A stretch of 64,000 nt of DNA. It comes from Phoronis australis (taxonomy: Eukaryota > Phoronida > Phoronidae). Positions 59,596 through 64,000 of the stretch are shown here, in pieces (within the stretch, counting starts at the first letter, position 1; each line of letters starts with the position of its first letter). The notes under the pieces are model-generated. The model saw nothing but the letters and a program-made list of their open reading frames with translations, was not told where the DNA came from and did not search any database. The DNA is taken from NCBI GenBank assembly GCA_002633005.1, contig NMRA01000094.1, positions 522,597 through 586,596 on the forward strand, given 5' to 3'. The position numbers and the translations under genes are program-made.

Positions 59596-59706
59596 CAGTT
59601 CTTTGGTCAAAGGTGATCGTGTTGTGGCGGTTTACATCACCTAGCGGATCAAGAATCTTATAAGTTTCTGGTGTGATACAGAGTTTCCTTTATTGCTGTA
59701 TTACAG

Positions 59707-59847
59707 GTAATAGCGCTGGCCGGGAGATGAAATATTGTCTGTCCTCCGTCTGGTCTGCTGTTAGTCGAAGGAAGGCGGTGGATGCAGCCACTTTAGACTC
59801 TACATCATTGAAGAGATGTTTAAATGTTCTTGACCTCATTGGTCTAG
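59707..59847 (+). CDS. Candidate internal coding exon, unknown gene
   Basis: A good acceptor (CCTTTATTGCTGTATTACAG) and a good donor (CTAG|GTAAGA) bracket 141 bp, an exact multiple of three, open throughout. The frame contains GREMKYCLSSVWSAVSRRKA and LKRCLNVLDLIGLG. The family was not recognised and partner exons were not found nearby, so it may be a short cassette exon of a gene extending beyond the window, or chance. Confidence 0.35.
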
Positions 59848-61772
59848 GTAAGATGGGTTGACTGTAGACTCTAGACACAATGCCTTTCGTAAATTCACTG
59901 ACAATTTGCAAGTAAAGCTGGTGTGATCACTTGCTTCGTTTGTTATACGTTCTTGTCAAATGCTCGCACTCTGCTTCAACTTTACGTCCCTGCCGGTCGT
60001 CATGGTAGCGTACAGGCAGTTTTTTTGCGATACAGTTCTTACTTCAAGTTCTGTAAATTAGCACAGTGTTCACCGTTGGTCAACACGGGGAAATGTTTCT
60101 ATTACTATTCCAGGGCCGTGGGAAGCGGAGGACCGGAGGGGGGGGGGCACGGGCCCCCCAAAAATTTTTAGGCGTCTGGGTTAAACCGTAGCAACCGACA
60201 TAGGCGTTGTGCCGGGGACAGTCGAGAAAAGAAAGACTGCGAAAAACGGATAAGAGCAAAAATTCAAGAGAACATTTAACAAATCTGCATCAGTACATGG
60301 TTTACCTTTTGAGGACCCTGGCCAGGGCAGTGCCATTAGGGTCTTTGCTTTTGCAGCACAGGTCGTCTAAATGCACACATATATTTCGAAAAATCGAGAA
60401 AATTTGAAAAGCGAAACTTTTGCGGAGAGTACTAATTTACTAGATGTTTAAATTCAATAAGTCAATTTTGCGAATGCAAAACTATATGTTTCCAGAGACC
60501 CCTCTCTGGCAAGGGATAACGGAGACAACTTTCGCTTTATTTTTTTCTCTAAACTGTAAATCACTTGAGAAAAATTGATGACCTGACAGATAACATTAAT
60601 TGCTGCGCATTTCCTGATATTTGAAAATATAGATATGTTCATATTTAGGAGCCCCGCCCTTGAAGGAAGCCACTCATGACATACAAGTGGCCACCTGTTT
60701 GTTTTTTTATTGACAAATTCTTACGGGGCGGCTCACGGAGAGAAGGCCCAATGTTGGAATCGATTACCTCTATTTTCCTGTTTTTTTTTGTGAAATCGTG
60801 CTTTCATGTTGAAGGAGGTCACTTTCTGCATCGTTTTGGTACCACACGACGGTGGAATGAACTGTTACGTTTTTCCAAGCTTAATGATGTTTAGCCTTTC
60901 ATCTTAAGGTGTCCCATTTCAGACGGTGCCCTCTCTCGGTGGAGCAGTTCGGGTAAATGTCCCTTTGTGCAGGACAAGTGTGCGCAGGCACTATACTGAT
61001 TTGCGCGTGCACAAGTGTACACTGGCACTATATCTGCACTTGCGCGACAGGTGTACACAGGCACTCTGTCTGCGCGTGCACGACAGGTGTACACAATGGT
61101 TGATAAAATTTATTACAAATGATTCTTTAAAATAGATTAAATTCGACTATTTCTAAGCATGGTATGACATGTTATAACATGTTAATAAGAATTAATATTA
61201 ACGAATGGTGTAATATAAGATCTAAGTTTTTTCATCAGCCCTAGTAATTTATACGAATTCTTGTCACTGACCAAACTGTCCTAAGAATAATGCTGTAAAC
61301 GATGATCAGACTGATATATGTGAACGATGATCAGTCTCATCAGAATTCATATCAACCAAAATGGAGGTGCAAGATTTTTACACAAGCATTACTTATTCTA
61401 AGTTTAGAAAATATGATTAAGACAGTGAAGAAGACGAACAGTACACAATGTCTATTTTGTTACGTACCAGTTCATTAAGATTGACGGTAAATGCAAGGGT
61501 CAAAACTAAGCCTTTGAACTAGCAAGGAGCAATGTATAATGCATACAGAAGTATACAACAGTCAGGGCACGGACTTCTGTGTACATCCTGAGGGGCGTAC
61601 ATGTAGCTAGGATAGAGGGAGATTTGTCTCGTGCGGAACCCTCTCCGGAGGGGAGGAGGGAGGAGGGAGAGGCGACACAACAATTCGTGGTGATTCGCAC
61701 TAAACATTTTAGCATCATAAATATTACATAGATTCATTCAAGTAAGTCAGGCAAACGCATTTTAATTAATAA
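59848..61772. other. Intergenic, no recognised gene
   Basis: A G-run/C-run (GGAGGGGGGGGGCACGGGCCCCCC, split here by eye) near 60140 resembles the G-rich ends of the hAT-like and 1 kb repeats. 60990-61095 holds imperfect repeats of GTGTACAC(A/T)GGCACT(A/C)T. Nothing coding was recognised. Confidence 0.4.
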
Positions 61773-61842
61773 TCTAGTGGTGCCACCTGCCGCCCCGAAG
61801 TGTTGTACCAGAGGGTTCCGGTTCAATCCCGTCCTGCAGCCA
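61773..61842 (+). repeat. Weak tRNA-like sequence
   Basis: TCTAGTGGTGCCACCTGCCG resembles a D-arm/A-box region and GGTTCCGGTTCAATCCC includes a B box. The stems pair poorly, so it is a tRNA-derived fragment at most. Confidence 0.25.
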
Positions 61843-62339
61843 TTCTATAACTGCTTATGAATTTCTTTAATTACATCACGTTTTGTCTCTTATAGTGTTA
61901 AACGTAAATTGAAACGTTAGAGCGTTCTAGAAACCATGTATAGTTAGTTGTTGCAAAAAGAGGGGGGTTATATATATCAAACTTGACAAATATCCGTGGC
62001 CTTGGCGCGTTGAATTTTGTAATTAGATGCTGAATGACGTCAATATGAATATGTGTCTTAAAACGCTACGCAATATTGCCACAAATCAAACTTTAATAAT
62101 TCTTCTAAAACTAATGATTGTCTAAAGGTATTCAATAAACACAATATACATTCATTGACTGGTCATTACAAGCTTCAAGGTGTAAGGCATATCAAATCCA
62201 AATAGAAAAAATATTCTATAAAGTGTTCGTCTCACCCACTAGTTAAAAGAAGTACAGGCTCTATTTCCTTTTTTTGGTTATACTAATTGTCGTACCTCGC
62301 TACATACAGACAATCTAAATCCGTGGTCATGACCATAAC

Positions 62340-63273
62340 ATAGAATAGTGCACTAAATATCCTCCTCCTCAAGTGCCCTGCCGGTAGGCGTTGGCGACCA
62401 TGGTTTTCCATCTGTCTCTCTCTGTCTCTCTGTCTCTCTGTCTCTCCCTCTCCCNNNNNNNNNNNNNNNNNNNNNNNNNNNNNNNNNNNNNNNNNNNNNN
62501 NNNNNNNNNNNNNNNNNNNNNNNNNNNNNNNNNNNNNNNNNNNNNNNNNNNNNNNNNNNNNNNNNNNNNNNNNNNNNNNNNNNNNNNNNNNNNNNNNNNN
62601 NNNNNNNNNNNNNNNNNNNNNNNNNNNNNNNNNNNNNNNNNNNNNNNNNNNNNNNNNNNNNNNNNNNNNNNNNNNNNNNNNNNNNNNNNNNNNNNNNNNN
62701 NNNNNNNNNNNNNNNNNNNNNNNNNNNNNNNNNNNNNNNNNNNNNNNNNNNNNNNNNNNNNNNNNNNNNNNNNNNNNNNNNNNNNNNNNNNNNNNTCTCT
62801 CTCTCTCTCTCTCCCGTTGCTCCAATGGTGACAGTATTTCCCGGTGTTTGCGGCCACTTCGACATTCCATCCAGTAGTTTTGTTCTTCGGCATCCTCGAC
62901 TTCTCTTCCCGTCTAGTTTACCAGTTGTTACCAGGTGTTCTAGTCCACCTTTCCTCATGATATGACCAAAGAACTTTGCTTGTCTTCTTCTGATGTTGTT
63001 CAGCAGTGTTCGGTTTGTGTCTACCTCTCTCAGTACCTCCTCGTTTGTCTTTTTAACCGTCTATGGTATTCTCAGCATTCTTCTTAAGAACCACATCTCT
63101 GCTGCCTCCAGGTGTTTTATGGCTTGAGAGTTCATTGTCCATGTTTCACAGGCATAAAGTAGTATTGGTTCTATACAGCAAGATATTGCCGCAATTATGC
63201 AAATAAGTTCATATATATGGGATAAGTAGGTTATCATACATACATACATAGGAATTCTACTACGATATCCCAC
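62340..63273 (-). pseudogene. LINE ORF2 C-terminal remnant interrupted by a microsatellite
   Basis: The minus strand from 63273 gives PILLYACETWTMNSQAIKHL and LEAAEMWFLRRMLRIP. After a frame break it continues with KKTNEEVLREVDTNRTLLNN, RQAKFFGHIMRKGGLEHLV and GKLDGKRSRG. These are the well-known tail motifs of many animal LINE ORF2 proteins. Beyond the CT tract and gap, the strand resumes with WKTMVANAYRQGT, which matches the usual ending of the same domain (Arg/Asp/Arg run, Trp, MVAN). So the element continues across the gap and the tract sits in its Arg-Asp-Arg codons. Catalytic RT motifs are absent. Confidence 0.75.
62409..62813. repeat. CT/GA microsatellite containing a 341-base assembly gap
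   Basis: (TCTCTCTG)n-type sequence runs to 62454, the Ns cover 62455-62795, and TC repeats resume to 62813. Open frames through the Ns have no meaning. Confidence 0.97.
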
Positions 63274-64000
63274 CTCGAGTTCATTTCATTTGGGAATGCC
63301 CCAACTGCATGCATATGTATATAGGTTATCCCACATACATGAGATGCCTGCATGTAGGTATATACACTACACGATCAGTGTGTATTTTGCTTTAGTTGTT
63401 ACAATTAAGTTAATTGTAAATGAAATGTCAAATGGTGGACCTTGATCTTCCACTAAACTCTCAATAAATGAAATCACAATATTGGACGTCCCGCATAAAT
63501 ATTGAATTAAGTACATGTGTACCTTTGCATTCATGTGTTGTTGTACTGGTGTGCTCCTGTAATTAAGAGTGACTCCATATAAAAACCAACAGGTAGGGTC
63601 TATACCCAAAAGCACAGACTTTTGAGACATAGCACATGAGTTTGGTTTGGTGAGATGTAGAAAAATCTCGCTTTTTAAGAATTTTCTCTTTTTATGAGGG
63701 ACCTGTACCTCCATTTTGCAACAAAATTGGGCGCCGAAGGACATGCTTAAATGCATTTTACTAGCATGCATTGTAAGCAGATAACAAATGAGTGATACGG
63801 TTTGGAAGGACTATGATTGAATAATTTATTGGCTCAACTTTTCAGATTTGTATGCTTTGATTTTTGTGGCAATAACGGCTGTTTTGAAAGTTTTCACTGA
63901 ACCCAATTTTCGGCCAAATTTGGCGCTCTGTAGCAGCTATGTTACACCTTTCCAAAAACAAGACAGTTTGTCCAGCCATTCCAAACCTGTTCATAATCTA
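63274..64000. other. Terminal stretch, no recognised gene
   Basis: Begins with ATAC/TATG-rich short repeats (about 63224-63365). A 134-codon minus frame (63771-63367) shows no domain and sits in unremarkable sequence. Confidence 0.4.

Noticed and set aside
62283-62958. Long open frames of about 170-200 codons
   Set aside because: Most of their length is the N gap plus GA/CT repeats. Only the flanking LINE-derived segments carry information.
63367-63771. 134-codon minus-strand ORF
   Set aside because: It has no recognised motif, no splice context and no second copy. This length is expected by chance in a 64-kb A/T-rich window.

Overview
This window is eukaryotic and almost certainly metazoan. 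It has spliced genes with GT-AG introns, a base composition of roughly 60% A+T, long non-coding stretches and many decayed transposons of animal types (Ty3/gypsy, Penelope, LINE, Kolobok, hAT-like). Both recognisable host genes, a monocarboxylate-transporter-like (SLC16) carrier and a MYORG-type GH31 glycosidase, belong to animal families. The TE mix would suit a marine invertebrate such as a lancelet, hemichordate, cnidarian or mollusc, but the sequence alone does not fix the phylum.

Layout. 1-2.25 kb: 3' part of a broken Ty3/gypsy-like pol. 2.3-3.7 kb: AC-rich sequence and a mini-element. 3.69-5.04 kb: Penelope-like retroelement remnant on the minus strand. 5.45-16.98 kb: a five-exon MFS/SLC16 transporter gene, reconstructed here as a 501-residue reading frame. 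Its 8.5 kb second intron holds a Kolobok-like THAP transposon that carries a nested palindrome-rich insertion. 17-24.5 kb: intergenic sequence with a duplicated block at a single N, an L1/Tx1-like LINE 3' remnant (minus), a roughly 1 kb dispersed repeat, a possible terminal exon and a CAT microsatellite. 25.8-31 kb: a tRNA-Arg-like sequence, a second Kolobok copy cut by a hAT-like end, the second copy of the 1 kb repeat, and a 161-bp MITE. 32.2-35.05 kb: CR1/Jockey-type LINE remnant. 35.88-37.88 kb: intact MYORG-like gene with an unbroken coding exon. 38-55 kb: gene-poor, with minisatellites, the second 161-bp MITE in an LTR-like context, and hAT-like ends. 55.0-55.5 kb: a possible decayed SLC16-like 3' fragment. 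55.65-57.3 kb: the best-preserved Kolobok-like copy, with TTAA on both sides. 58-60 kb: tandem and segmental duplications and one candidate exon with good splice sites. 62.3-63.3 kb: C-terminal remnant of another LINE (minus), interrupted by a CT microsatellite that contains a 341-base assembly gap.

The two confident host genes lie on the plus strand about 19 kb apart and show no obvious functional link: one is a predicted plasma-membrane solute carrier, the other a predicted ER/secretory-pathway glycosidase. I found no operon, CRISPR array, or defence or biosynthetic cluster. The most interesting material is the transposon biology: Kolobok-like THAP elements with TTAA sites, nested insertions, MITEs, and a LINE ORF eroded into a microsatellite.
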